Source: Semisulcospira habei
Taxonomy: Eukaryota > Mollusca > Gastropoda > Semisulcospiridae
NCBI GenBank assembly: GCA_036245525.1
Contig: BTPG01000005.1
Coordinates: 214,935,744 to 214,999,743, forward strand
Direction: 5' to 3'
Length of the DNA: 64,000 nt
Positions 11,899 through 23,149 of this stretch are shown here, piece after piece; within the stretch, counting starts at the first letter, position 1; every line of letters starts with the position of its first letter. The notes under the pieces were generated by a model that saw only the letters and a list, made by a program, of their open reading frames with translations, was not told the DNA's origin and ran no database searches. Position numbers and translations under genes: made by a program.

Positions 11899-11924
11899 GA
11901 TTATTATTATTATTATTATTATTA

Positions 11925-11967
<43 letters not shown>
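11899..11967. repeat. (ATT)n microsatellite
   Basis: Roughly 22 ATT units with one extra T, at the 5' side of the LINE fragment. Confidence 0.95.
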
Positions 11968-11969
<2 letters not shown>

Positions 11970-12182
11970 GAAAAACCTTGCTGTAAGCTAATCAGTCCTT
12001 AGTGGCTTGCGCTGTCATGCCACTGAGATCCTGCAAAAATGCTGATTCTTCGGTCTTACCACATGTTGCCTTCTAAGGCGTAGACTCTTTGTGACAAATG
12101 AGCGAGTCGGTGCGTTCGTTCATTGCCCTTTACTGGCGAATTATGTCCCTTCACTGTCACCAACATTTACCTGCAAGAGGGA

Positions 12183-12395
12183 TAACTCATTCAGCCCGAC
12201 GGCCGTATTTCCCAAATTTTGGAGGCGTCATCTAACGACTATGCACCTGTTGCAGGAGATGGATCGACCATGATGATTCAAGGGCAGTGCCAGATTAGCT
12301 TGCCGCCGACAAGCGCCAAGCTAATCTGGCACTACCCTTGAATTATCATGGTCGACCCATCTCCTGCTGTAGTGCGTCAGGGCTGACTGGGATAA
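12183..12395. repeat. TTAA-type hairpin MITE, GATTAGCTTGG subfamily (copy 1)
   Basis: The left end ATAACTCATTCAGCCC and right end GGGCTGACTGGGATAA are inverted. Between them a long stem pairs GGATCGACCATGATGATTCA and GCAGTGCCAGATTAGCTTG with their complements around a short apex. The same stem recurs across the window. No ORF. Confidence 0.88.
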
Positions 12396-12633
12396 CGCCT
12401 CATGCGCTCCACAGTGCGGGGGCTCACGGAGTTGTATTGCTGACCTAGTTTTATATTATCAAGAAAGATGGGTCTACACGCCTAAAACCTCTTTCCTTGC
12501 AAAATAAGGTCAGTCAGCCAAGTCTGTGTGACGGGGAATTTACACTGAATTCACTATTTATTTTGCGGCCTTTCACAATGAAGGGGTTGATAGGTAGCAG
12601 ATCTACAGACTCTGACAGCCAGTAACCGTTGCT
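12396..12633. other. unassigned sequence
   Basis: Nothing recognised between the MITE and the 46-bp array. Confidence 0.5.
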
Positions 12634-13328
12634 AGGCAGGTAACGTCCCACTATACAGCATTGTTTGTACATCCTTGCTCGTCAGGCAACGTCCCACTAT
12701 ACAGCATTGTTTGTACACCCTTGCTCGTCAGGCAACGTCCCACTATACAGCATTATTTGTACATCCTTGCTCGTCAGGCAACGTCCCACTATACAGCATT
12801 ATTTGTACATCCTTGCTCGTCAGGCAACGTCCCACTATACAGCATTGTTTGTACACCCTTGCTCGTCAAGCAACGTCCCACTATACAGCATTATTTGTAC
12901 ATCCTTGCTCGTCAGGCAACGTCCCACTATACAGCATTATTTGTACATCCTTGCTCGTCAGGCAACGTCCCACTATACAGCATTGTTTGTACACCCTTGC
13001 TCGTCAGGCAACGTCCCACTATACAGCATTATTTGTACATCCTTGCTCGTCAGGCAACGTCCCACTATACAGCATTGTTTGTACACCCTTGCTCGTCAGG
13101 CAACGTCCCACTATACAGCATTGTTTGTACACCCTTGCTCGCGGCGTTAGGCAACGTCCCACTATAACGCATTGTTTGTACACCCTTGCTCGTCAGGCAA
13201 CGTCCCACTATACAGCATTGTTTGTACACCCTTGCTCGTCAGGCAACGTCCCACTATACAGCATTGTTCAGTTGTACACCCTTGCTCGTCAGGCAACGTC
13301 CCACTATACAGCATTGTTTGTACAACCC
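12634..13328. repeat. 46-bp minisatellite, about 15 copies
   Basis: The unit contains GCAACGTCCCACTATACAGC, then ATTGTTTGTACACCCTTGCT and CGTCAG. Copies vary mainly at ATTGTTT/ATTATTT and ACATCC/ACACCC; a few carry small insertions (13141, 13265). Because 46 is not a multiple of 3, all three + frames stay open and give repeated peptides. These are not genes. Confidence 0.95.
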
Positions 13329-13484
13329 CGTGCACTGCACCGTACACCCGACATCTGGGCACGGTGAGAACGCCACACAGCTCGCACAGAATCCAGTACG
13401 CAAAAACCCTCGGGCTCGCGCACGGCCGTGAGTAATCGGGCCAACTGCAGCCCGGTCGTGGGCCCGAAGACGTTTCGTTACGGG

Positions 13485-13622
13485 GGAAGCAGCCATCAGC
13501 CTCCTCACAAAAACACAGCGAGACAACGGGGAAGCAGCCATCAGCCTCCTCACAAAAACACAGCGAAACAACGGGGAAGCAGCCATCAGCCTCCTCACAA
13601 AAGCACAGCGACACAACGGGGA
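13485..13622. repeat. 45-bp minisatellite, three copies
   Basis: The unit includes GGGGAAGCAGCCATCAGCCT and CCTCACAAAAACACAGCGA; three near-identical copies. The open frames over it are repeat-derived. Confidence 0.9.
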
Positions 13623-13689
13623 AGCAATCACGCTGAACAGTCTCAGACAAAAACAATAAATAAAAACACAAAACAAAAATAGTCTGTGT

Positions 13690-13960
13690 GTGCTGTCGAA
13701 GAATTTCTAGCGAACGTGGATCAGACTTACTCTCGTGAGGTTTCTTTTGCGACGAAGGACCACCAACACTGTACCAAACCTCTACTATAAACATTGACAA
13801 CACGGGCTGCGAACATCTCCAAGAGGCATAGATCCTCATGAGCCCGGAGGGCTCATGCGGATCTGTGCCTCTTGGAGATGTGCGGAGTGTTGTCTACAGC
13901 GATGGCACAATCTAGTTATCCACCATGAGTTCGCTCTCGTTTGTTGTTGGGAGTCTTAAA
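13690..13960. repeat. interspersed repeat carrying the short GGCATAGATC hairpin (copy 3)
   Basis: Hairpin at 13813-13881: ACATCTCCAAGAGGCATAGA pairs with TCTGTGCCTCTTGGAGATGT. The flanking sequence GGAGTGTTGTCTA...TTTCGTTTGTTGTTGGGA-like recurs around 24900-25030, where only the left arm of the hairpin remains. The hairpin is therefore part of a longer repeat of at least 200 bp. Confidence 0.7.
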
Positions 13961-13962
13961 GA

Positions 13963-14992
13963 CCGTTCTTAATTAAACGAACCTTAGTTCGCAAACTCTG
14001 ACGATCTAGAGTTCACGATCTCGGGCGATCCAGGTTGGTTCTTAATTGGACGATCTAAAAATATGGCGAACCTAGTTCGAAGTAGTTCACGAACCTTAGC
14101 AAACCATATTTCGCTGTCGGAAAAAGATCGCTCGACATGTCGAGCGATCCAAGGCGAACCTTTTCTCTGACTGGTCAAAACTTTTACCCTCTTCTGCGTT
14201 GGAGATAAGAAGATATTCACCGATACAACAACTATGGCGGACGGCGATATCTGACTCGTGCGAAGAACAAGACCTATTTTTATTGATTTGTGGGAGGCGC
14301 AACGCGGCTGTTTGTGGGATCGCTACTGCAAGGAGTAAAAAAACAAAAATAGTTCAAATCGCGAAGCGGCATAGAGGCAGCCATTTTGAACACCTTCGCA
14401 GACAGTAAGTACGCCGAATCAAGCACTTCAGTTAAGAAAGAGAACCATGGCAAACCTGGTTTGCTAGGTTCGTTCAACCTCAATTAATAAACAAACCAAA
14501 AGATAGCCGATCTTCTCCGATCTAGCTTTGCCGATCAAAAGTTCGTCCAATAATACTGTCGGCGAAGGTGTTCAAAATGGCTGCCGCTATGCGATTTGGA
14601 CGATTTTTGTTTTTGTACTCCTTGCAGTAGCGATCCCACAAACAGCGTTGCACCTCCCACAAATCAATAAAAATAGATCTTGTTCTTCGCACGAGTCAAA
14701 TATCTCCGTCCGCCATAGTCGTTTTTATCTGTGACTATCTACTTATCTCCAACGCAGAAGAGGGTAAAAGTTTTGACCAATCAGAGAAAAGGTTCGCCAT
14801 GGATCGCTCGACAAGTCGAGCGATCTTTTTCCGACAGCGAACCGGCTATGGTTTGCCGAGGTTCGTGAACTACTTCGAACTAGGTTGGCCGTATCTTTAG
14901 ATCGTCCAATTAAGAACCAACCTGGTTCGCCCGAGATCGTGAACTCTAGATCGTCAGAGTTTGCGAACTAAGGTTCGTTTAATTAAGAACGG
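13963..14992. mobile_element. 1.03-kb foldback element with ~440-bp inverted arms
   Basis: The left arm (about 13963-14405) starts CCGTTCTTAATTAAACGAAC; the right arm (about 14556-14992) ends with its complement GTTCGTTTAATTAAGAACGG. The arms match over nearly their full length with scattered substitutions and small indels. Inside them are smaller palindromes such as GATCGCTCGACATGTCGAGC. The roughly 150-bp centre has no coding signal. It has the architecture of a foldback transposon or long-TIR MITE. No convincing target duplication could be picked. Confidence 0.85.
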
Positions 14993-15616
14993 CCTTACGT
15001 GTCGGCAAACAGAACCTCACTAGTCACTGCTGCAGGGGAAACTATAATTTGCGCTCAGACCCTCGCTACGGACAGGGTCTGCGAAACTGTAATTCGCTTG
15101 ACCTTATTGCATCATACCTACCAAATGACGATTGATACGGGGTTTCCTCGTCAGTGCTGTTGTAAATATATGTCACAGGACGCGCGCAGGTCACTAGGCC
15201 ATAGGAAGTGGAGGAGAAAAAAATGCCACACGCAGAGAATGTTTTAATGTTTTTCTGAGGCTCATAAACAAAACAAAACAAAATTAGAAAACTAAGCGCT
15301 GAGCAAACACTTTTTATTGTTCAAGAGCTATGTTTGGAGAGAAGAAAAAACATTTACTTTTACTTCCGCCATCCAGAGCCAATTTTCTCCTCTACATCAT
15401 TTTTATGTTTGCTAAGCGTAGGTGTATGCATCGGAGCGCATGAACTAGGCTAGGTAGACTAAAAAACGCCAGCACTAAAACACCAATACGACTCCACTAG
15501 TAGCTATGTGGGGCATGAACGACATCATCAATAGAACACCACACTCTCTCTCCAACGCCAGCCCGCGAGAGCAGACAGTGATCTGCATGAGCTCCTGTCC
15601 CAGTTTTCAATAAGAC
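14993..15616. other. unassigned sequence
   Basis: No gene or repeat recognised. Confidence 0.5.
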
Positions 15617-15714
15617 ATGGATCAACTGTGCTAGTTCAAGGGTGGTGCCAGGATAGCTTGGCACCTGAAGGCGCCAAGCTATCCTGGCACCACCCTTGAA
15701 CTTTTCTGGTCGAC
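15617..15714. repeat. hairpin MITE, GATAGCTTGG subfamily (copy 2)
   Basis: Stem 15633-15702: AGTTCAAGGGTGGTGCCAGG and ATAGCTTGGC pair with GCCAAGCTAT and CCTGGCACCACCCTTGAACT, with a short CACCTGAAGG apex. Terminal TTAA motifs are not preserved. Confidence 0.85.
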
Positions 15715-16150
15715 ATTTTGGTTTAATTTAATTGCGGGGAATATGTGTACACGTGAGCTGTTTTCACCCCTTGATGGGTTTACCTACAGCCTCTCGCGGC
15801 CTGCCGACACATTAACCTCGTTCTAACAGTTCTGGCCGCCTGCCATGATGTGTGGCCGATCCTGCTGCTTTTTGTTAGAGAGCTCCTGTCTTCCCACCGC
15901 AATATTAACACATGTAACCCTCCCGTCTTTCCACCACAATATTAATATATTAAATCATACAGTCCAAAAAGGACTGCGTTATAGTTAAGGAGCAATATCA
16001 GCCATGACAGCTCCAGGGCGGTGCCAGAATAGGACAACGTCTAGATTCACCAAACTATTGTACCACTGCTCATGAGCCAGCGATGTGATCCATTTCGTTG
16101 TAGTATTTCAGACCTGAATGGGTTAAAGGGTGCCCGGTGCTGATGAGAGT
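15715..16150. other. unassigned sequence
   Basis: No gene recognised. The phrase TCCTGTCTTCCCACCGCAATATTAACACA recurs in altered form within 60 bp (about 15890 and 15925). Confidence 0.45.
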
Positions 16151-17109
16151 TAACCGTTTATGGCTCTTGGTAGCGCTTTTTGACGCTATGATTCCTGAAG
16201 GATGTCAGGGTGTTGTCATTCCTGCAGGACGTCAGGGTGTTGCTATTCCTGCATAATGTCAGGGTGTTATCATTCCTGCAGGATGTCAGGGTGTTGTTAT
16301 TCCTGCAGGATGTCAGGGTGTTGTTATTGCTGCAGGAAGCCAGGGTATTGCTATTCCTGTAGGACGTCAGGATGTTTTTATTCCTGCAGGATGTCAGGGT
16401 GTTGCTATTTCTGCAGGATGTCAGAGTGTTGCTATTCCTGCAGGATGTCAGGGTGTTGTTATTCCTGCAGGATGTCAGGGTGTTGTTATTCCTGCAGGAC
16501 GTCAGGGTGTTGTTATTCCTGCAGGATGTCAGGGTGTTGTTATTCCTGCAGGATGTCAGACTGTTGTTATTCCTGCAGGACGTCAGGGTGTTGTTATTCC
16601 TGCAGGACGTCAAGATGCTGTTATTCCGGCAGGACATCAGGGTGTTGTTATTCCTGCAGAATGTCAGGGTGTTGTTATTCCTGCAGGATGTCAGGGTGTT
16701 GTTATTCCTGCAATATGTCAGGGTTTTGTTATTCCTGCAGGATGTCAGGGTGTTGCTATTTCTGCAGGATGTCAGTGTGTTGTTATTCCTGTAGGACCTC
16801 AGGGTGTTGTTATTCCTGCAGGAAGTCAGGGTGTTGTTATTCCTGCAGGATGTCAAGGTGTTGTTATTCCTGCAGGATGTCAGAGTGTTGTTATTCCTGC
16901 AGGATGTCAGGATGTTGTTATTCCTGCAGGATGTTAGAGTGTTGTTAATCCTGCAGGATGTCAGGATGTTGTTATTCCTGCAGGATGTCAGGATGTTGTT
17001 ATTCCTGCAGGACGTCAGGGTGTTGTTATTCCTGCAGGACGTCAGGGTGTTGTTATTTTTGGAGGATTCATCGCGACAAAAAGTGCTACCGACAGCCTTA
17101 GGGTTAAGA
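16150..17109. repeat. TIR-bounded minisatellite element A (27-bp unit, ~32 copies)
   Basis: The interior (about 16195-17060) is a 27-bp array with unit CTGCAGGATGTCAGGGTGTT plus GTTATTC. The ends are inverted: left TTAACCG...GGTAGCGCTTTTTG...ATGATTCCTG, right ...CGCGACAAAAAGTGCTACCG...AGGGTTAA. The same terminal pair bounds the unrelated 27-bp array at 47244-48037. Open frames on both strands (up to 600 codons) only reflect the unit length being a multiple of 3. Confidence 0.85.
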
Positions 17110-17141
17110 TTCCAGGAGTGCATCATGTGGTGCGCATTCCC

Positions 17142-17908
17142 TTTAGAGAAACACAAGGGATGGCCAGTACTACACTCCTTTGTACTTGACTTAGAGAAAC
17201 ACAAGGAATGGCCAGTACTACACTCCTTTGTACTTGACTTAGAGAAACACAAGGGATGGCCAGTACTACACTCCTTTGTACTTGACTTAGAGAAACACAA
17301 GGTATGGCCAGTACTACACTCCTTTGTACTTGACTTAGAGAAACACAAGGGATGGCCAGTACTACACTCCTTTGTACTTGACTTAGAGAAACACAAGGGA
17401 TGGCCAGTACTACACTCCTTTGTACTTGACTTAGAGAAACACAAGGAATGGCCAGTACTACACTCCTTTGTACTTGACTTAGAGAAACACAAGGTATGGC
17501 CAGTACTACACTCCTTTGTACTTGACTTAGAGAAACACAAGGTATGGTCAGTACTACACTCCTTTGTACTTGACTTAGAGAAACACAAGGGATGGCCAGT
17601 ATTACACTCTTTTGTACTTGACTTAGAGAAACACAAGGAATGGCCAGTATTACACTCTTTTGTACTTGACTTAGAGAAACACAAGGGATGGCCAGTATTA
17701 CACTCTTTTGTACTTAGAGAAACACAAGGGATGGCCAGTACTACACTCCTTTGTACTTGACTTAGAGAAACACAAGGAATGGCCAGTACTACACTCCTTT
17801 GTACTTGACTTAGAGAAACACAAGGAATGGCCAGTACTACACTCCTTTGTACTTGACTTAGAGAAACACAAGGGATGGCCAGTATTACACTCTTTTGTAC
17901 TTGACTCG
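17142..17908. repeat. 48-bp minisatellite, about 16 copies
   Basis: The unit contains GAGAAACACAAGGGATGGCC, AGTACTACACTCCTTTGTAC and TTGACTTA. Variation is concentrated at GGGATGG/GGAATGG/GGTATGG and TACTACACTCC/TATTACACTCT. Starts about 35 bp after element A. The long frames on both strands are repeat artefacts. Confidence 0.95.
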
Positions 17909-18455
17909 GTGATTTAGCTGCAGTTTTACTTTTACCAGAGGCAATGACCGTAGACTTCATTTCGTTGCTGTTTTAATACATGCTTGTCGTGCTTGTCGCA
18001 TTTTCCGGCACGCGATTGTGCATTTGATCATGCCCCCCCCCCCCCCCCTGCCCCATCCCGAATCCCCTCCATGACCCAAGGAGCTGGATTTGCATGGCGT
18101 TTGTTTGTGTACGCTAGTTAGACAGTATGGATATTTGTTCCTACATTGATGTCATGGCATCACCATATGTAGCCTGGACTATGTTAGGATAGATCGATCG
18201 ATCAATTGGGTTAATCGGTCAACGAATCGATCGATCGATGTCAGTCATTCCATCTTTTTATCAATCCATCCACTCACCCACCCAGCCATCCATCCGTCCG
18301 TCCATCCATCCATCCAGTTATTTAGGCCAACCAGTGTGGATCAGCTGCGGAAGTCTTCGTTACCGCGACAGACGGAAGTGTTTGAGTGCACTTTACCGCT
18401 CAATTTTTCTTCATTACAGGAACCGAATGTACTTGACGCCACGGAATGACACCAG
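17909..18455. other. unassigned sequence with simple repeats
   Basis: Contains a C-run (18032-18048) and GATC/ATCC-rich simple repeats (18195-18320). No gene recognised. Confidence 0.55.
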
Positions 18456-18459
18456 TTGC

Positions 18460-18511
<52 letters not shown>
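18456..18511. repeat. (CT)n microsatellite at LINE 5' junction
   Basis: About 26 CT units directly before the LINE sequence. It is open in frame with the LINE ORF, so the apparent ORF start (poly Leu-Ser) is an artefact. Confidence 0.95.
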
Positions 18512-18514
<3 letters not shown>

Positions 18515-21217
18515 CAGAGATGCCTCAAGCCCACAGCACACTGGACTAGCTGTATATATACATAATTCAATACTTGGTAACGTCAAACGGCGACAAGACT
18601 TAGAGTCAGCTCAAGTGGAAAGCTTGTGGGTAGAAGTGAAGACATCTAAATCACCCCCCGTCCTCATTGGCTTTATTTATAGAAATCCCGCAGCCAGCTG
18701 GGACTGGTATGATGACTTCGTAGCAATGATGGATAGCGTAAATCAAAATAAAGCTGACGTTGTTCTTTTGGGCGATTTTAATATTGATCTTTCTAAATCT
18801 AAAGGGTCCAATGCTGCATGGGCGTCAACAACAGCACTATTCGGTTTAGAACAGTTAATTAAAACCCCCACTAGAACCACATGTACATCTTCAACCCTGA
18901 TTGATCATATTTATGTGACAAATGATGATAAAATATCAAATGTACATGTTCCCTCCTTAGCTGTCAGTGACCATAACCCAGTATGTTGCACAGTCTCCAT
19001 GAAACTAGACAAAGAGAACAAAAAGAGACATAAAACAATTAAATATCGTTCTTTCAAAACATTTAATAACGGCGACTTTCTGCGGGATCTGCGCAATACT
19101 CCTTTCAGGGACGTGTATAACCACACTTCTCCTGACAGTGCCCTGTCGTACTGGATGGATCTATTCCTTGGAGTCCTAAATAAGCATGCGCCCATACGAG
19201 AAAAACGAGTTAAGCACTCTACCCTGCCACCCTGGTTAACAGTAGATGTCAAACAGGCCATGTCATTTAGAGACAAACTTAAGAAAGAAAAACAGTTTGA
19301 TGAATATAAGAAACAACGAAATCGTGTTAAATACTTAGTGAGAGCGTCAAAAAAACTGTTCTTCCAGGAAATGATTAGGGACAAAAAAGATACAGCATCG
19401 GTGTGGAAAGCCCTGAACGTTATAACAAAGGGTAAATCAGCCCCTGAAATACCATCCCATTTGTCAGCTGATATATTAAATAAGCACTTCCTATCGACAG
19501 CTGAAACACTTGCTCAGTCAGCTGCAAGTAGTAACACAGAGTACCAAGTTCCTAGTGTACTGGAAAAATACTGTGAGGCCAAAAATATGCTGCAGACATT
19601 CATCATTCCTGATATTACCGTCGCTGAAGTCGGCAAATTCATCTCTAGCATGCCGAACAAAATGTCCACCGGGATGGATGGTATAGACAACAAAATTCTG
19701 AAAATGTCACTACCATATACGGTAGAGGCACTCACTTATATCTTTAACCTCTGTATAAAACACAGCACGTTTCCAACTATTTTCAAAGAGGCCAAGGTAA
19801 TTCCAATCCCTAAATCAAAAGATCTTGAAGATGTCAATAACTACCGTCCTATCTCACTTTTGTCGGCCCTGTCAAAGCCCCTTGAAAAACACATACAAAA
19901 ACACCTCCTCGATTTTCTAGAAAAGGGCAATTTCATAAATATTCATCAGTCCGGCTTTAGACCGAAACACTCATGTCAGTCAGCACTGGCACACATTGTA
20001 GACAGCTGGCTGGAATCAATAAATAAAAACCTGATGTCTGGAGCTGTTTTCTTAGACCTACAAAAAGCATTTGATCTTGTCGACCATGACATTCTCTTAA
20101 AGAAGCTAGCAGCATACCATATAAGTGAAACTGCCATAGCATTTTTTAGATCATACCTAAAAGACAGAAAACAAAAGGTATATACTCATGGAAAATACTC
20201 TAAACAAGGACAAGTTAACTACGGTGTCCCCCAGGGGTCGATCTTGGGACCTCTTCTATTTATAATATTCATTAATGATTTGCCTTTGCATATTACTAAC
20301 ACTGATGTTAATTGCAACCTGTTTGCGGACGATACGAGCCTCCATGTTTCAGGTAAAAAAACAGCTGACATTACCATTAGCTTACAAAGTAGTCTCAGCG
20401 AGGTTTCCGACTGGTGTAGAGAGAATCATATGGTCCTTCATCCAGGAAAAACAAAGAGTATTTTAATCACTACACGACAAAAACACCAACGCCGACCACA
20501 GCCGTTACATTTACAACTGAACGCTAAACCGATAGAACAAGTCACAGAACGTAAATTCTTGGGAATACACGTTGACGAACAATTATGTTGGGAGACGCAT
20601 ATAAATACAGTCTGTAAAACCATTGCTAAAAACACTTTCCTGTTGTCCCAGCTTAGACAAGTAACGGATACACATACTCGTAAACTGTTTTTTCATGCCC
20701 ATATCAAGTCTCACGTTGATTATGTTTCCACAGTGTGGGACGGTTGTAGTGATGTTCACATGAACAGGTTAAACTCTATATATAAAAGAGCTGTCAAAAT
20801 GATAGATACGCGGCCCATTCCTACCACAGACAAATTTAGACATCTAAACATTCTCGGCCTGCGTCAACAACTTAGTTTCAACAAATGCATCCTCATGCAC
20901 AAGATATTAAATAACATGACACCGCAGTATCTAACCACCAAATTTGTGCCACAGCAAGAACGCGAACGGTCCTCAAGGAACAATACTTTACCCCTACCTC
21001 TGCCTAGAATTGACCTCTTTAAAACTAGTTTATCCTTTTCTGGACCGTTTGTATGGAACACTATTCCTGCACATTTGAAGACTATAGCCTCACTTGGAAT
21101 CTTTAAAACGAAACTTTTCGATTACCTGATGAGCCAAACATAACAACACTGGGCATTTAAACAAACCCTGATGGTTAATGCTTTATGTAATATAATTATG
21201 CATTTATCTATATTGTT

Positions 21218-21294
<77 letters not shown>

Positions 21295-21505
21295 TATAAG
21301 ATGAATGTTAAGTGTTATTATTTTGTGTCATTTTTAAAAAAAAATTATTGTTGCATGAAATAATATGTGTAAATATAATTCTTTATTATATTATTATCTT
21401 TTAATCTATTTTATCTTGTAGATGTTAGCAACGGCAAGTTTGTAAAATGACGATTTGTTTCTGTCAAAACTTTTTACCGTTGATAAATAAAGTTTCATCA
21501 TCATC

Positions 21506-21512
<7 letters not shown>
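18512..21512 (+). mobile_element. 5'-truncated CR1/Jockey-like LINE with open ORF2
   Basis: A non-LTR retrotransposon that copies its RNA at a nicked target. One uninterrupted frame runs from the CT tract to TAA at 21141-21143 (about 875 LINE residues). It begins inside an APE endonuclease (GLAVYIHNS, LLGDFNIDL, SDHNPV), lacking the N-terminal third, and then has a complete RT domain (YRPISLLSALSK, GFRPKHSCQSALAH, VFLDLQKAFDLVDH, GVPQGSILGPLLF, FADDTSLHV, RKFLGIHVDEQLCW). The C-terminal segment includes SHVDYVSTVWDGCS. The 3' UTR (21144-21512) carries a (GT)n tract and ends GATAAATAAAGTTTCATCAT with a (CAT)n tail. Absence of stops suggests a recent insertion. It is flanked by CT repeats at both ends. 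Confidence 0.9.
21216..21294. repeat. (GT)n microsatellite in LINE 3' UTR
   Basis: About 38 GT units with one GTAT interruption. The minus-strand LINE copy has the matching (CA)n at about 32724-32790, so the tract is part of the element. Confidence 0.93.
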
Positions 21513-21537
<25 letters not shown>

Positions 21538-21555
21538 CCCCCCCCCCCCCCCCCT
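21513..21555. repeat. (CT)n plus poly-C at LINE 3' junction
   Basis: About 13 CT units and 17 C residues directly after the (CAT)n tail. Confidence 0.93.
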
Positions 21556-21726
21556 AGACTCTAGCTTCTGGATGCATTAAGTACATGCATACATTGTGAA
21601 GCAAGAGAACGATACAGCCTGGTGTTGGCATTTCTGGACTAAACCTTTGCAAAAAGACTCTGAGATCCAACGTCAGTCAGAATTCCAGACTTCGGGATTT
21701 GTACACTGACGACTCCATTTCTGTCC

Positions 21727-21870
21727 AGGGGACAGGTCTATCTTGCTAGTTCAAGGATGGTGCCAGAATAGCTTGGCGCCTGTAGGCTCCAAGCTATTCT
21801 GGCACTATCCTTGAAATATCACGGTCGATCCTTATCCTGGTGTAGCCTGCTGAGACCGCGACACGGGTTG
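21727..21870. repeat. hairpin MITE, GAATAGCTTGG subfamily (copy 3)
   Basis: Stem 21747-21817: AGTTCAAGGATGGTGCCAGA and ATAGCTTGGCGCC pair with GGCTCCAAGCTAT and TCTGGCACTATCCTTGAAAT. It ends about 70 bp before the first esterase exon. Confidence 0.82.
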
Positions 21871-21939
21871 AACGCTGTCAGTTCTTGTTGCATGCATGTA
21901 GATGGGCTGCAAATGGTTAATTCTGTTTTCTGTGTCCAG

Positions 21940-22119
21940 CTGCCCGAGCCGCCATTACCGTGGTCAGCGCTAAGGGAGGTCACTGAACTGCCCCGGGCGT
22001 GTCCGCAGACGCAGTGGGAAGTAGGCTACGTAGACGGTCACGTGCCCAACTTCTTCCGGACCCGGCAAGATGGCGGCATGGACGAGGACTGCCTCTACCT
22101 CAACATCTACGTGCCTCGT
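21940..22119 (+). CDS. esterase exon 1 in window (EDCLYLN block)
   Basis: Acceptor TTTTCTGTGTCCAG before 21940 and donor CGT|GTGAGC after 22119; 60 codons, phase 0 at both ends. Encodes [20 protein letters not shown], then CPQ...[16 protein letters not shown]. The ACP and EDC cysteines correspond to the first disulphide of cholinesterases. EPPLPW is the substrate-gorge entry block that in this family follows GIPYAEPPVG, so at least one coding exon lies upstream. A (GT)n tract starts 12 bp past the donor. Confidence 0.9.
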
Positions 22120-22127
22120 GTGAGCAA

Positions 22128-22222
<95 letters not shown>

Positions 22223-22230
22223 CGCGCAAT
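22120..22230. repeat. (GT)n microsatellite starting at a splice donor
   Basis: About 45 GT units with two GC interruptions. It begins within the donor context GTGAGCAAGTCTGTGTG of exon 1 and yields spurious Cys-Val frames. Confidence 0.95.
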
Positions 22231-22480
22231 GGGGAGTGGGGACAGGGGGGTAATGGGTAGGGGGTAGTGGTGGCACGGTGGTCTTGGCCCGGGGAGGGGG
22301 GGGGGGTGAGGGGGGGCGAGGGTACGGGGGGTGGGGGTGGGGGGCGGGGTCAAATCTTTGTTGATTTTTGGGCCACAGGGAAGCAAGGTTTGGCGTCAGG
22401 TTGAAGTGTCAGGCTGAAGATCACAAACAAAAGTTGGAACAGCCTCCCTCCCCTACCCCTCCCCTCCTCTGGAGGTAACT
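22231..22480. other. G-rich tract (quadruplex-prone) in intron
   Basis: Many runs of three or more G between 22241 and 22352 on the + strand, followed by a C-rich patch at 22443-22470. No coding signal. Confidence 0.7.
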
Positions 22481-22954
22481 GATCCGCCCCTGCGTGCGTG
22501 TTTCTGCAATGCGTGTGTGAGCGTTAAAATAATCCTCCCGTATTCCGCACCGATTAGCGGCGCGCGAAACAAGTTGCTTGACAGATCCCATCACACATTC
22601 TGCAGGATCGTGTCATGCACAAGGCCAACGACCGCGCCATGCTTCAACAACTGCTGTAAAACACAACGCGAACTAAGGCGGCGCCTGCTACACGTGCCGT
22701 GATAAGCCTTGCTTTCATCTCCCGCGTGATGCACGTGCAGAGGGATAACATTCGCGTTCCTAACATGCTGTACTCAGCACTCGCTCGTCAGGACTGTCAT
22801 GGCCCGCGTGCCAGGTGATTGTGGCAGTGCTTTTGAAAAGGACTGAACATTTTAGCGCAAGGGTAGTGTCTGATAACGCTAAGCTGAAACAACTCTTCAT
22901 CTGTCATGGCACAATTATTAAATGCTTCGCTTTTGTGAAAAACAAACAAACAAA

Positions 22955-22957
<3 letters not shown>
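22481..22957. other. unassigned intron sequence
   Basis: No gene or known repeat seen, apart from the short (AAAC)n leader to the CA tract at 22940. Confidence 0.5.
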
Positions 22958-23019
<62 letters not shown>

Positions 23020-23030
23020 ACACACACAAA
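22940..23030. repeat. (CAAA)n / (CA)n microsatellite
   Basis: Five AAAC units then about 32 CA units, followed by CACAAACC. Confidence 0.95.
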
Positions 23031-23053
23031 CCCAACTCGAAACGATCTCGTTG

Positions 23054-23117
23054 CAAGTGACATGGATCTTCATGCGCCCCCACAATTGCGAGGGCTCATA
23101 AAGATCTATGCCTCTTG
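23054..23117. repeat. short hairpin element, GGCATAGATC family (copy 4)
   Basis: Diverged palindrome: CAAGTGACATGGATCTTCAT on the left, ATAAAGATCTATGCCTCTTG on the right, with a CCCCCACAATTGCGAGGG apex. Confidence 0.82.
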
Positions 23118-23149
23118 CTGACCCCTCTTTGTATCCATGTTTCTTGGAC

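Noticed and set aside
12634..13328. CRISPR-like array
   Set aside because: Contiguous tandem units without unique spacers, in a eukaryotic genome; same for the other arrays.
12661..13367. Three overlapping + ORFs of 160-230 residues
   Set aside because: 46-bp tandem array read in all three frames; repeat artefact.
13963..14992. Transposase gene in the foldback element
   Set aside because: Longest frames are under 80 residues and lie in the inverted arms; no catalytic motif.
16158..17960. 600-residue minus-strand ORF with SSTKECSTGHPLCFSK and RNNNTLTSC repeats
   Set aside because: Covers two adjacent minisatellites (27 and 48 bp, both multiples of 3), so open frames are expected on both strands. 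No unique protein sequence, start context or splice signal.
18456..18511. N-terminal Leu-Ser run of the LINE ORF as a signal peptide
   Set aside because: It is translated (CT)n microsatellite flanking a 5'-truncated LINE.
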